Counted from the stretch's first letter, positions 1 through 11,200 are shown. The stretch: DNA of 64,000 bases from Triatoma infestans (GCA_011037195.1 JAAEAF010003552.1:53837-117836), one strand, 5' to 3'. Notes: generated by a model not told the origin, from the letters alone. Numbers and translations are program-made.

Positions 1-600
1 TTAAAACCAACATAACCATTGTCCTCCATAGTTTCAATGAGTAATCTGCCTCTTCTATTTATAATTGATTCTGAGGATTTACGTAAGGGATAGGAGAGCT
101 GTATTCTCAACGGCGCTTTCATCTATTTGATTTAAGTTTCCTAAAGGCGAATTAAAATCCCCTTCCAAAATTATAGGAGAATTGTATATATATGCATCCG
201 ATAACTCTCTCAATATTTCATTCAAAGTTTCTTTGTAAACATCGAATATACTTCAGGACCTCCAATAAATTAAGGCAACTATTACTTCAATACGCCCAGA
301 ACTTAACTCAATTACCAAAATGTTATTATCTTTGTAAATAATAGTACCAAGGTACCCGAAAAGAGCTAAGAGTTATTCTTATTCTTATTGATTAACAACA
401 TAAGGCCACCACTTGGACTAGCAACGATTTTTCTTTAACAGCCGGACTTAGAATTGCTGTCACAATTATTTCTGTATCTTATTTTATGTCTATATATTAA
501 TTTTACATTTCTTAATAATATTTTTATATCAACATCTTGATTTAGACTTGTACTTTTCACTCTATAATTTCTGCCTCATTTAAATTGTAACTTATTATTT
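1..600 (-). pseudogene. LINE endonuclease-domain remnant
   Basis: On the minus strand, broken frames spell pieces of an AP-type endonuclease (EEP fold) of a non-LTR retrotransposon. SPSGGLMLLI comes first, then ELSSGRIEVIVALIYWR, and then SPIILEGDFNSPLGN, which matches the family's conserved GDFN motif. Several frameshifts and stops separate them. The element runs off the left edge of the window, so the reverse transcriptase, if present, lies outside. Clade not resolved. Confidence 0.7.
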
Positions 601-747
601 TACTGATTGTTGGATTTGTCTTAGCAGGTAGGGAAGTGAAGACCGTGCCAGTAACATAGAACGAAACCCCTTATATTTGAAATTTAACGGCAAAGATTCA
701 TCAAAACTACCTAAAATTATATTCAAATCGTCAGGCCTTAAAATTAC
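600..747. repeat. Family B-like interspersed fragment
   Basis: Short matches (GGGAAGTGA, TTTGAAATTTAACG) relate this stretch to the fragments at 11085, 39030, 41780 and 48060. It is old and diverged, and holds no coding signal. Confidence 0.35.
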
Positions 748-1002
748 AATGAGTTGTTTGTACGGCAATGGCCAGAGGAGTTTTTAAAGAAAAAGAATTC
801 TTTGTTGCTCTACGTTTCGGGTACCATTGGTGCCCTTCTTCACGAGTTCTGTAAAATTTATTGGAGATTTCTCCAATGTACTTTCTCCAATAAATTTTAC
901 AGAACTACTGAAGAATGGCACCAAGGTATCTGAAACGTAGAGCATCAAAGAATTCTTTATCTTTAAAAACTGCTCTGGCCATTCCCGTACAAACATCTCA
1001 TT
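748..1002. repeat. Long inverted repeat, about 120-bp arms, 16-bp spacer
   Basis: The left arm 748-867 and right arm 884-1002 are reverse complements with only about a dozen differences. Shared landmarks are GGCCAGAG/CTCTGGCC, AAAGAATTC/GAATTCTTT and CTCTACGTTTC/GAAACGTAGAG. It would fold into a long hairpin. An apparent 70-codon minus-strand ORF inside it is a by-product of the palindrome. It could be a foldback MITE or an inverted duplication. Confidence 0.85.
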
Positions 1003-1064
1003 TTATCTAAAATTATTTTTCTTACTTTCTCATAATCCTAATAAGAGGAAGTACTGTAATCGTG

Positions 1065-1708
1065 CAGCGCCTGCTCTAGGGGCGAGCAACCCGGATTGTC
1101 CGGGGCACCAAAATTTAGGTGGTGCCATTTTGGCTGTAAGTGTGAGAAAATTATTGATGTGTTAAATACTCAATTAACAGAAAATTTCACATATCTATTT
1201 TTTCGTTCGCTAAAAATTTATAGTGCGTAGCGCATTTATATTGTTTATGTCTGAAAGCTAAAAATATTTACACTATTATTGAAAAATTATCGCAGATTTT
1301 GTAAAGGAAGATGCTTGAACTTCAAACGAACACGTCTATACTTCTCTGAACAGAATAGCATTACCACGCTACAGCTTGTGTTTGAACATGCATAGACTTG
1401 CATAAAAAAATGTATGAATCGAATTTTTTTAAACGGGTGTAACTCAAAATTTCTCTGAGTACATAGGCCTATCGAATGGTTTTAACTGGGCATATGTCAG
1501 GTCTCGGGTACAGTGAATATTATATGTCAAACATTGAGATTTCTTTGTAGGTAGTTTGTTTTCCAAATAATTTTTTGTGTTTTTCCAAAAATCTACTCTG
1601 TATGACATACGCCCGTTTAAAAAAATGCGATTCTAATATACGTATATTCTTAAGGGGCGGCAATTTGTCTTTTTGTCCGGGGCGCCGTATCTGCTAGAGC
1701 GGGCGCTG
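1065..1708. mobile_element. hAT-like MITE with CAGCGCC terminal inverted repeats
   Basis: The left end CAGCGCCTGCTCTAG and the right end, read as its complement CAGCGCCCGCTCTAG, match at all but one of 15 bases. The 644-bp interior has no coding frame. It interrupts family A copy A1: the host reads on from ATCGTG to TCAAATTTTCG across the insertion. The flanking bases are too mutated to prove an 8-bp target duplication, so hAT membership rests on the CAG ends. Confidence 0.75.
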
Positions 1709-2259
1709 ACTCAGCTCAAATTTTCGATATCAAATTTTACCGGGAATATCCGTTTTGAGGGTCCCCTGAGTCCAAAAAAGTCGTTTTTAGCAAATGGTGT
1801 GTGAGTGTGTGTGTGTGAACAGCATACTCAAAAACGAAAAACCGCAGAAGTTCAAACTTGATATTACGTTTGAGTTTGGGATCTGACAGTACGTTATTTT
1901 TCAAAATTCCTTAATCGGAAGTACCACTTAACTGAATGATTTTTTCACTTTTTTGCAATTTTCTCAAAAATGGCTCCAGCGTTTTTTTTTAAACTTGGTA
2001 TATCTACTACACATACGAAGATCTACAATTTTTACTTGAAATATTTTCCCGGGAAAATGCATTTAAGGGCACTTTTGGGGAGGGGGTGGGGTTAGGTTGT
2101 CATCTAAAGTGCTGTTTCAGTTATTACACAATTCCATCACCTAAATCAGGGGTCTTCATCCTTTTACACTTTTAGGAACTCTACGAGCTCATGTCTTTCT
2201 TGAAGGAACCTCATGTTTAAGTAGCAGATCAAATATTTTATCAAAGCTTTTTTCTGTTC

Positions 2260-2519
2260 GTCCTCACGCGTTGTTCTAGTGGCTAGCGCATTCGTCTTTC
2301 GTACGAGAATTCAGGGTTCGATTCCCGTGAGGGCAAAGTCGGTGTTGACCCAGCATCGTGATAAAAAGTAGGAAGCTACAGTTAATAGCGCCATAGGTAG
2401 CGAAGGCCGGAACCAAACAGCCTGGGAACTGCGGCGTACTTACCATACGCCCCCCTATTCAAATCGCCGTCTGGCAAGCCTTGCCTTTCATGGGCTGTTG
2501 CGCCATAGGGTTTTTTTTT
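2260..2519 (+). mobile_element. tRNA-Glu-derived SINE nested in the hAT element
   Basis: A tRNA-like head (A box TAGTGGCTAGCGC, B box GGTTCGATTCCCG) is followed by a conserved body (GTCGGTGTTGACCC, AAATCGCCGTCTGGCAAGCC, GGCTGTTGCGCCATA) and a T run. Related copies are at 23359-23600, 45222-45475 and 53773-54000. Confidence 0.88.
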
Positions 2520-2731
2520 CTATTCAAATTCGTTATTCTTGTATCTTTATTTAATCTTAATACAAACATGTAATAAGACAATGAACTGTGAGGTGCGAAT
2601 CAGGTTTTATTTTATGTTTTTTCTAGAATACATTTTATGAATAATTAACAAAAGGAACAATATTTTAAATTATAACAAATTAATAGAAACAAAATTTTTT
2701 TAATGACTTGTTTAATGACTGTGCGTGTTTT

Positions 2732-4465
2732 TTATCGCAAAGCATAAATTTTATCACAACGGGAATAATATTGTTGAAATGTGTAACCTAATGTCATCTT
2801 CAGCATCCAATCTGTTTTTGTATCAGCACACAAAGAGAAAGATTTTTCGCATATATAGGTTGATACAAATGACATTAGATGTTTCACAGCTCTTTTGGCA
2901 AATTCTGGATATTCATTTCTAATGTCAATCCAAAAATGCATAATCTCAATTTGATTAAATTTTAGTTTCATTGAGTGTCGGTCGATATATCAATTTCTTG
3001 TTCTCTTTCTTTTATTGGGAATTCGGAGGTGTCACAGTCTTGGAAAACGATTTTGAATCCAAGATAATTTTTCTTTTTGAACAGGAAAATATTCAAGAAA
3101 TTTTTTTTGCAGATCCGATAAATGTTGGACCAAAATATGTTTTACATTTTTATCGAGATTAGCGTTACTATCTATTAAAATATTGAGCACATTAGAAAAG
3201 CATTCAGTATTTCCTTTCAAAATGCAATCTCCCCAAAATTTCAGTTTTAAAAGAGTAGCATCAATTTTACTTTGTACCTTGAAAATATGATATTTGTCCC
3301 TTGGAGCGATGTGTTATAGTTGGAGCTCATTGAAATAGATAAAAATATCTGCTGGATATACCATTTTCTGAATCCAAACTGCATCATTTAATTTTTGAGC
3401 TAATTGAGATGCAAGTTCAGATAAGAAGATACTTATTTCATCTTTTAATTCGCTAAATCATGCTAATACTTTTCCATGAGATAACCAACGGACGTCTGTG
3501 TGCAACAGTAGTGTTTTATGTAAACTTCTCACACTTTTACACAGTAAATTGAAAACTCTTGAATTTAATGGCCTTGATTTGATAAAATTAATAATGTCAA
3601 CACAGCCATTAAGTAGTCTTTTAGTTCTTCTGGCATTTTCATCACTGCAAGAGCTTCTCAATGAGGACTTCTCATGTCAGGATTTTTTCGTATCATGCGA
3701 GCAATTACGCCGTTCTATTTACTAAGCACTGCCTTGGTTCCATCGGTACATACTTGATCCCATAAATCCCAAGATATATCTTGCTTTTTGAATTATGAAT
3801 CCATCAAATTCAAAATTTCTTCCGTAGTTGTTCCGGTTTGCAGACTTTTGCAAATTAACATATCTTCTTGAGCAGCCGTTCCATGGATATATCTCACAAT
3901 AACGAGCAAGATCTCTAATCCAGCTATATCTATAGTTTCGCCAAGTTGAATAGTAAATCCATGTTCAGAAGCTTGCAAACTTCTTAAGCTCATTTTCACA
4001 AAAATAAGACAACTTTAACACCCTTGAAATTGTATTACTCGAAAGGGGAATACAATCAACTAATTTAGCATGTTCTTCCCCAATCATGGTAGTAAATACA
4101 TCTTTTACGCATGGCTTAATTAATTTTTCTGCGATCGTATGAGTTTCACCCTGTTGAGCAATACGATAGCTGACATGATACGATACTTCCAAAGCATTAT
4201 CATTATCGTTTTTAACAAAGTTCATAAAGGTCTTTTTTCTATTCTTCAATTCATTGCATTTTCTTTTAAAATACTCAACATTTTATTTTGTAAAGTTGGA
4301 TGATTTGTTCCCACATTTCATCACCAATCTATGTAAAACCAAATTTTGTGTATTCTTCATTATACTTCCGCTTTTTACGAATGGGTAAATCCGAATCACC
4401 AGAGGACTTTTTGGTACTAACATCTGGTTCATTTTCAACAGTAATAGCGGAACTAGTATCCGCAT
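2732..4465 (-). pseudogene. Broken hAT transposase (ZBED5/SCAND3-like)
   Basis: Reading from high to low coordinates on the minus strand, consecutive fragments in shifted frames match the ZBED5/SCAND3 type of hAT transposase. An N-terminal KRKYNEEYTKFGF comes near 4370. Then follow ALEVSYHVSYRIAQQ and HTIAEKLIKP (4249-3965), FTIQLGETIDIAGL and LVIVRYIHG (3999-3793), and INFIKSRPLNSRVF and LLLHTDVRWLSHGK (3661-3458). The C-terminal dimerisation segment FWIDIRNEYPEFAKRA is at 2971-2732. Several frameshifts and stops make it non-functional. The order of pieces is the normal domain order, so no rearrangement has occurred. Confidence 0.88.
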
Positions 4466-5390
4466 CCGTGGAATGAAGCTTACCAGTTTTCAACCATATA
4501 TCGATTATTGCTACGGTAGTCTAATTAAATTGTAAATAAATAATAAGAGTTATCAATTATGATATAAAAACAGTGTTTGTTTTTAACAGACAGAATGAGG
4601 TTAACAGAACAATATTTGACGTCATGCGTCTTGATTGGTGTATTTTCAGCACGTGACTTTTACCGAATTTCAAGAGATTTTATTTTATCCATAAAATATT
4701 TATTTTTTAAATCCAGTTTATATTAATATTGTAATTTTTACTACAATATTATAATAATCTAATATTTTAATAAGACAGTCCACTATCTCGTTCCTACTTG
4801 AAAAATTCCTAGTATAGATGATTTCCATTCTACGTGCATTTTGGCTGAGCAAATAGTGATCACTTGCGGAACCCAGGTTGAAGACCCCCTGGTCGAAATA
4901 ATATTAATTAGAATTAAATATGTGGTTGAAATTCCGATTTGAAGAAAATCAAAAGACCGGAAGTGCGTTTTTACTGAAAAGTATTTTTCAATATTCTGCT
5001 ATTTTTCTAAAAACGGCTTTAACGATTTTCTTTAAAATTGGCATATTAACTACTCATATAAAGATCTACAATTTTTATTTGAAACATTTCTCCAGGAAAA
5101 TGCATTTAAGTGCACTTTTGGGGGAGGGGTGGATTTAGGTTTCCCTCTAAAGTGCTATTTCAGTTTATTACACAATTCTATCATCTAAATAATATTAATT
5201 AGGAATAAATATTTTGTTGAGTTTCAAGAAAATTAATAAATTGGAAGTGTGTTTTTACTGATCAGTTTTTTCAGTTTTTGTGATTTTCTTCATAAAAGCA
5301 CCTACGAATTCATTAAATTTTGTATACTAACTATAAAGTTTGCCAATTACAATTTTATAAGAGAAAGATTTGTTTCACACCAGATTTCAC

Positions 5391-6076
5391 ACCTAAGTAA
5401 AAGGAAGTATTGTAATCATGTCAAATTTTCGATATCGTGTTTTCACCGGAAATATCGGTTTTTAGGTCCATTGAGTCCAAAAAAGTGGTTTTTTAGCAAA
5501 TGATGTGTGTGTGTGTTTTTGTGTATGTATGTATGTGTGTCTGAACAGTATAGCTCAAAAACAAAAAACTGCAAAAAGTTCAAACTTGATATTCCGTTTA
5601 GGAATCATCATGGGATCTGAGAGTACGTTATTTTTCAAAATTCCTCAACCGGAAGTACCACTTTACTGAATGATTTTTTTTCACTTTTTTTTGCAATTTT
5701 CTCAAAAATGGCTATAACGATTTTCTTTAAACTTGGTATATCAACTACACATACAAAAGGATCTACAAGTTTTATTTGAAACATTTCTCCTTGGGGAGAA
5801 GGGTGGGGTTATGTTTTCCTCTAAAGTTGATTATACAATTCTACCATCTAAAAAAAATTGATTAGAAATAAATAGATTGCCAAAATTCCGAGTTTTAAGA
5901 AAATTAGTAAACCGGAAGTGCGTTTTTACGGAACAGTTTTGTTGTTTTTTTTTTCAGTTTTTCTCCATAAAAACACCGATGAATTTCATTAAATTTGGTA
6001 TATTATCTATAAAGTTTGTCAATTACAACTTTTGATAACTGGTGAAAGAGTAAGTTGTGTGAGTGTTTCACACCAG
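5391..6076 (+). repeat. Family A copy A2, head-to-tail with A1
   Basis: It starts with AAAAGGAAGTATTGTAATCATG immediately after A1 ends and carries a TG microsatellite at about 5503-5540. It has one full module and the terminal module, ending GTGTTTCACACCAG. It lacks the middle module seen in full copies. Confidence 0.8.
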
Positions 6077-6169
6077 TTTTTTTTGAAAAATGTTTTAACT
6101 AAAAGTGACAGGCTTATTTCTTTTCAGTACGCATTCTAAGTTTAAATAAATGGTTGTAGTCATTATGAC

Positions 6170-6780
6170 AAATAATTCCAAAACTTCAAAAACCTATTCT
6201 GTAAAGACGCACTTCCAGTTAATCGATTTTCTTCAAATTTGAAATTCTAGAGCAACACTGCTAATGTATAGTTAATATTATATAAGTGGTAGAACCCATA
6301 CATTGAATAGAAGTAGTACTTTAAAGGAAAACATAACCTTACTGACTGTTACTGTTACCCAAAACTAACTGCCCAAAAGAATAATTTTCTCTGGTAATAT
6401 TTCTAATAAAAGTAATATACATTTATGTGTGTAGATAGTATACGAAGTTTAAAGTAAATCATTGGAACCGTTTTGGAGAAAATTACGAAAAAAAATACAG
6501 TAAAGTCGCACTACCTATTTTGCCCGGGAACTTTCACGTTATATGCGTTGATAGTATCAAAGATTGAATAACAAGTTTCACCAGCCTGGGACATTTCATG
6601 TTTGAGATATTTTTTTATTCACATACACACAGAACAATTTTTAAAAACTACCTACATACAAATAGATCATTCGCTAAACACATTTTTTTCTTATTTAGGG
6701 TCTCAAAACATATATTTCTGGTGAAAACTCAATTTCGAAAATTCGGCACTGCTTTTACTAGGAAATAAGAGAAGGTAATA
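6170..6780 (-). repeat. Diverged family A copy A3
   Basis: Landmarks are in reverse order: GCACTTCC, a TTTAAAGGAAAACATAACC stretch, ACACACAG, then TTTCTGGTGAAAACTC and TAAGAGAAGGTAAT. It is more degraded than the younger copies. Confidence 0.6.
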
Positions 6781-7893
6781 CTTATTTAAATAGAAATGAA
6801 AAGTAAAAAATTATTGGGCTACTGGAATATAAAAATATTACACTAGAGCATTTAATTTTACATGTTACATCTGTCAACAAACATACAGCCCACGCTATGT
6901 CTATTACCCACTTGAATATAATGTTTTAGAATAAGGAAGGAATAACCGTTTTTTTTTTGTTTTTTTTACTTTTTTAAACTACACTTTCAGTATCATTAAA
7001 TATCTCATTTGGAGAATCATGAAAACGTCTCTTTTAGTGTATATTATTGACGATAGAATTAATAATCACTGAAAATAGAAAAAAAACTTTAAAAAAAAAA
7101 ATAAGTCGTATTTCTGGGAAGTCAATTTTAATGACCGTAATAGTGTATTCATGACAAAGATAAGTAATTTGTTTCATATTTATTGTCGTTTAATGTTTTT
7201 TAACTTTGATGCATAAAACAAATATTTTTGGAATTATCTCCAAAATGATTACGACAATTTCCTTTAAATAAACATTGCAATGCGAACTGCACAGATATAA
7301 TGAAAAACTTTTTGAGATATTGTGTTTACGTAAACACACACATACACACACACATATATATATATATAAGAGAGAAAAAATAAAAGAAAGTAATACTGTA
7401 TGATGTAAATACTGATCGCGGCTACACTAAAAGAAATTACTAAATAAATCTGATGTGAAACAAGTTTGTATATTGCTTTTGACAGACTGAGTGATAATTG
7501 TAGTTTGTTGATGACTGTGTGAAACCCTTTGAAGACTGATTTCAGCTAAGAATTTGGCACTTTTCTTTACAAAATACTACACTACAGTAAAATGTTTATC
7601 AGCTGGGTTGCTGATAGCCTAGGAGGCGTTTTAGAAGTTCTATGTTGGCATTCTTAAGCGAGGACCAGACTAAGGCGGTGAAGGAAGTAGAAAAACGGTA
7701 AGTCAATAGGGGAGATACACTGACCTGCCAGAGCCCTAGTTAGCCGCAGCACTCAGCACTACATTACCAGTCCACAATACAGGGAAGTAGTGTTGGCTTA
7801 CTATCTAAACATAGAGGTATATAATATGATATGAGTGTATCAAATAAATTTGCTCTGTACAACTCTGTGTTATCACACTGTTTTGACACAAAT
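6781..7893. other. Non-coding AT-rich spacer with CA/TA microsatellite
   Basis: No frame or RNA gene is seen. A CA-then-TA microsatellite lies at about 7334-7368. Bases 7090-7330 keep faint family A phrases (CTCCAAAATGATTACGAC) and may be an older copy. Confidence 0.5.
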
Positions 7894-7930
7894 ATCCTGA
7901 TGATGGGCGAACGCCTGAAATCGTTCGATG
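7894..7930 (+). ncRNA. Hammerhead-like motif (CTGATGA...GAAA)
   Basis: CTGATGA (7897-7903) is followed by a GGGC/GCCT stem, GAAA (7917-7920) and ATCG-TT-CGAT, which would be stem III. ATC before the core can pair with GAT. The base after U16.1 is G, which standard hammerheads do not allow, so this copy is probably inactive. Confidence 0.35.
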
Positions 7931-8239
7931 ACCACAAAAAAGAACCAGCCTGTCATGGAAAATATCACTGATAAGTTATATAATACTTTGACAAGCACTC
8001 CAACGACCCAGCAAATACAGGGCACTTTAGAGGAAGCCTGAAGTTGGAAGCCCCCCCTCCCACCAATAATCTTTCTGGAATAAATTCCCGCAAAAAAAAG
8101 TTTTGCATCAAATGTGATAGATCTAGTTATGCGTATTGTGAAGGCCGGATCTAAACGTAATTAATAAAGTTTGAACTTCATGCGCTTTTATTGTTTTGAT
8201 GTATTTTGTTTACGTTATCTCACATACATAAAACATATC

Positions 8240-8335
8240 GAGGCGCTACGATAGCCGAGAAGTTGGAGGCGCGTAATGCAAAGTTTAGGTATATAGTGCT
8301 GCTGGATTCGATTCCCGATGTAGGCCTTGGATTTT
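8240..8335 (+). mobile_element. tRNA-derived SINE head (class II tRNA-like)
   Basis: GATAGCCGAGAAGTTGGAGGC resembles the A-box region of Leu/Ser tRNAs, and TGGATTCGATTCCCG is a B box. The rest of the element is not evident; it abuts another SINE in opposite orientation. Confidence 0.5.
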
Positions 8336-8384
8336 AATTGAGTATTAGGATTCTTTTAGGGGATAGTGCACTTGCAACCTGTAA

Positions 8385-8525
8385 TATCTATTGTGCCCCC
8401 CCCCAGGCATTCTCAATGCACTGCCGTTCTCTGAGCAGTGTTCTGCGGAGCTTAAAAATCTATTGGCAGCGTGCCGGATTCGAACCAGGAACTTCCGCGT
8501 CAGAGTTCAGCTCGCTATTCCTTCT
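8385..8525 (-). mobile_element. SINE fragment, second family
   Basis: The complement of GATTCGAACC (about 8479) is a B box. The body phrase TTCTCAATGCACTGC and CAGTGTTCT match the fragment at 28368-28470 and relate to 19950-20145. It is 5'-to-5' with the SINE head at 8240. Confidence 0.55.
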
Positions 8526-8697
8526 TTCCCTTAATTGAATATTAATACGAGTTAGTTTACTAAAGTAAGTTTGCTATCCGTCTGCGAGCATGGCACCTGA
8601 AGAGAAGTTGAATGCAAAGCCCACCAGAAAAAATAGGATTACTTTACTTTTTGTTTACTTAAAACATACCTGCATAAATAGAGCAATAGCAAAAAAA

Positions 8698-8771
8698 AAA
8701 AAAAAAAATTACTTCGGGTCATCTGAAAACTCAATTTCGAAAATCTGAAACGATCGCAGTGAAAGTAAAAA
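8698..8771 (-). repeat. Family A terminal fragment A4
   Basis: TCATCTGAAAACTCAATTTC, ATCTGAAACGATCGCAGTG and AAAGTAA match the hairpin-proximal end of family A in reverse. It abuts copy A5. Confidence 0.5.
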
Positions 8772-9930
8772 TCTAGTGTGAAGCACTCACACGACTTTAT
8801 CTTACTGCATTTTACCCACTTGCAGTAAGACCCACTTTTCTTCAAATTTATAATTCTTACTAGATGTTTGATTGTCTTCATTGTTATATCAAAGGAAGAA
8901 ACTTAACCTCCAAAATCCTATTAAATGAACTTTCTCGGGAGAAAGTTTAAAAAAAAAAATTGTTGAGTCAATGAATATATAATTTCTATACAATCCATCT
9001 AAGTTCTAATAGAGAAAACTGAAAAACTGTTCAGTAAAAAGTCACTTCCGGTCAACCGATTTTTTTCAAACTTAGAATTTTGGCAACATATAAATACAGT
9101 AAACTCCCGATTATCCGGTCTAATGGTGGGGAAAGGCGGCACAGATAATCGAAAAACACGGATAATCCGAACTATAATTATTTATTTCTAAAATACAACA
9201 TATAGGCAGACAATTATTTTAACATGTTTAATGCTCATTATTATTAAAAAAATCTGTGATTTTGGTTTTGTTTGCTGGAATCTTTTAATGATTTTTTTAA
9301 TCAGTTCGAATTTTTCTAAGTGCTATTATGTCGTTATACTTGAATTCCCCATTGGTCGATGCGTAAACATGAGAGCGAGCAAATATGTCTTTAAAAAAGT
9401 ACATATGCATATAATTATTTTTTTAAATTAAATTCATGCACAGATAATCCGCAAACCGGGTAATCCGCACACGGATAATCGGGAGTTTACTAATTAAAAT
9501 TATTTAGATGAAGGTGTTAAGAAGATAACATTTCACCACTCACCCCCCCCCCAATCCTTAAATGAATTTTCCCGAAGAAATGTTTCAAAGAAAAATAAAA
9601 TAGTAGGTAGCTTATAATAAGTCCAGTTGATATACCAAATTTTCAAGAAATTTTTTTGGAACTGTTTACGAAAAAAATCACAAAAGCTGTGAAAACATGC
9701 ATTCAAGGAAACTGGTAGAAGAATTTTGACAGATAACATATTATCAGATATCATGATGAATTTCAAGTTTGATCTTTGTTTTTTTTCGTTTTTGAGCTGT
9801 TCACATACACACACACACATACAGGGACCATTTTCTAAAAACCACTTTTTTGGACTCAAGGAACCTCAAAACGTGTATTTCCGGTGAAAACATAATATCG
9901 AAAATTTTATACGACCGCAAATACTTCATC
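8772..9930 (-). repeat. Family A copy A5, interrupted by a Tigger-like MITE
   Basis: It starts TCTAGTGTGAAGCACTCACAC and contains CACTTCCGGTCAACCGATTT. It is broken at 9098-9490 and resumes with TAATTAAAATTATTTAGATG. The CA microsatellite and TATTTCCGGTGAAAACATAA mark its far end. Confidence 0.8.
9098..9490. mobile_element. pogo/Tigger-like MITE
   Basis: The left end CAGTAAACTCCCGATTATCCG and the right end, complement of GTAAACTCCCGATTATCCG, form inverted repeats. Inner GATAATCCG motifs are repeated. TA flanks both sides (9096-9097, 9491-9492). Comparison with intact family A shows that the host resumes at TAATTA. The 393-bp interior has no transposase frame. Confidence 0.85.
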
Positions 9931-11084
9931 TTACAGAGCAGTTAAAGACAGTTATAATAATACATAATATTTCAAATAAATTCTATTACTGTAAATAATT
10001 ATAGTTTAACTTAAAAAAAAAAACTCCGCTTAGAATAACATTTGTATGATAAACATTATATTTTTATTTTATGATTAATTTTATTATGGCAATTAGAATT
10101 TGGAATATTCAATAGTTTGGTATAATGTTTAAAATTAATTTTTATTACCATAAAACTATGCTCATATGATACAAAAACCTTGAACTAATTTTTTTAACAT
10201 TACAAACGTTTATTACCGGGGCCTATTCGGTGAAAACGGACGTAAAAAAAAAAAAAACGGTCATACCAAGTGAGAATAGTGGGGGTTGTTGTGGTGGTAA
10301 AGTGGGAGGTGAATGACGTAAAAGGAGGGTAAAAATCGGGTTATATGACATGAGCTGTCTCTAGCACTAGATAGGAATAGTGAGAGAAATTAAAAATACA
10401 TAATAAGCACTATAAGAATTCCCGCCGAAAATGTCAAATAATTCTTGTCCATTGACTTCTTTTAACATCAATAAATCAAGTGCAGATCGAAGTATAAGGT
10501 GGTACAGGTTATGCTAAAAAATTGGAAAAACAAAAATTATAAAAAGGAAAATAATAAAATATTCCTAGAATTCATGAAAAAAAAAAAAATTGATATGTAT
10601 ATTAAATCTGATTCGTCTTTAGACAACTAAAGCAAAATACATAATATGTTGATTTTTGCATTTGAACGTCAACTTGTCTGTCGTACATAGATTATTTTAG
10701 TTACTATAATCCTATTCTATGTATAACCTATAAGCTATGACAATGCACAAGTACGAACTAGGATGTGTACAAAAAAATGAAAATAAACTTATAGATTTTA
10801 ATTGATAAAACACATTTGTCTTTTTGCTGTTTACATGAATAAAACATTTTTCGACTAATCGTGAAAAATCGGTAGCATTTTTTATCTCAATCCCCCCCCC
10901 CCTCCAAGAAATCTAGTTTGAAACACTCACCCGGCATTCTCTTACTATTGTTAGTACAATTATTATATAACATGACGATTCATCATTAAGGAATTTTCTT
11001 TAATTCAAATTTCACTCTTTTATCCCAACATTAATGTAATGATAGTGGAGTGATACATATATGTCAACCTACTAAACCAGAAAG
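9931..11084. other. Non-coding spacer with short repeat debris
   Basis: No gene is seen. There are A runs, a G-rich patch at 10266-10340 and a short family A end in reverse at about 10900-10975 (AATCTAGTTTGAAACACTCACC). Confidence 0.5.
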
Positions 11085-11200
11085 TAGGGAAGTGATTACA
11101 TTGTAGACCAGATTGCACACCTATAAGATTGAATCAACCCCGCATATAAATTGACATTTAAGATCACAAATTCTGCAGAATTATCTAGAAATATAATTTT
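11085..11200 (-). repeat. Family B fragment
   Basis: GGGAAGTGATTACATTGTAG and AAATTCTGCAGAA are shared with 39030-39170, 41780-41945 and 48060-48310. In two of those places the fragment runs straight into diverged family A sequence, so it may be an extended end of old family A variants. Confidence 0.5.

Larger units (their letters stand above)
2147..4891 (-). mobile_element. hAT transposon, ZBED5/SCAND3-like, inserted in family A
   Basis: The terminal inverted repeats are CAGGGGTCTTCATCC at 2147 and the complement of CAGGGGGTCTTCAACC ending at 4891. They are flanked by ACCTAAAT (2139-2146) and GTCGAAAT (4892-4899). Intact family A copies read ATCTAAAT here, so both flanks are plausible decayed copies of one 8-bp target duplication, the hAT signature. 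The element is 2.7 kb, carries a broken transposase on its minus strand and contains a SINE near its left end. Confidence 0.9.
1021..5390 (+). repeat. Family A (Helentron/HINE-like) copy A1, split by two insertions
   Basis: The copy is present as 1021-1064, 1709-2146 and 4892-5390. The hairpin end with TAAGAGGAAG is at 1041-1054. The CCGG/TGTG section resumes at about 1716 after a MITE. The first module is cut at 2146 by a hAT element and continues at 4892. The end is TTTCACACCAGA at about 5375-5386. Comparison with intact copies shows that the three pieces abut in the right order. Confidence 0.85.

Noticed and set aside
784..996. 70-codon minus-strand open frame.
   Set aside because: It lies wholly inside the 748-1002 palindrome and reads through both arms; not a gene.
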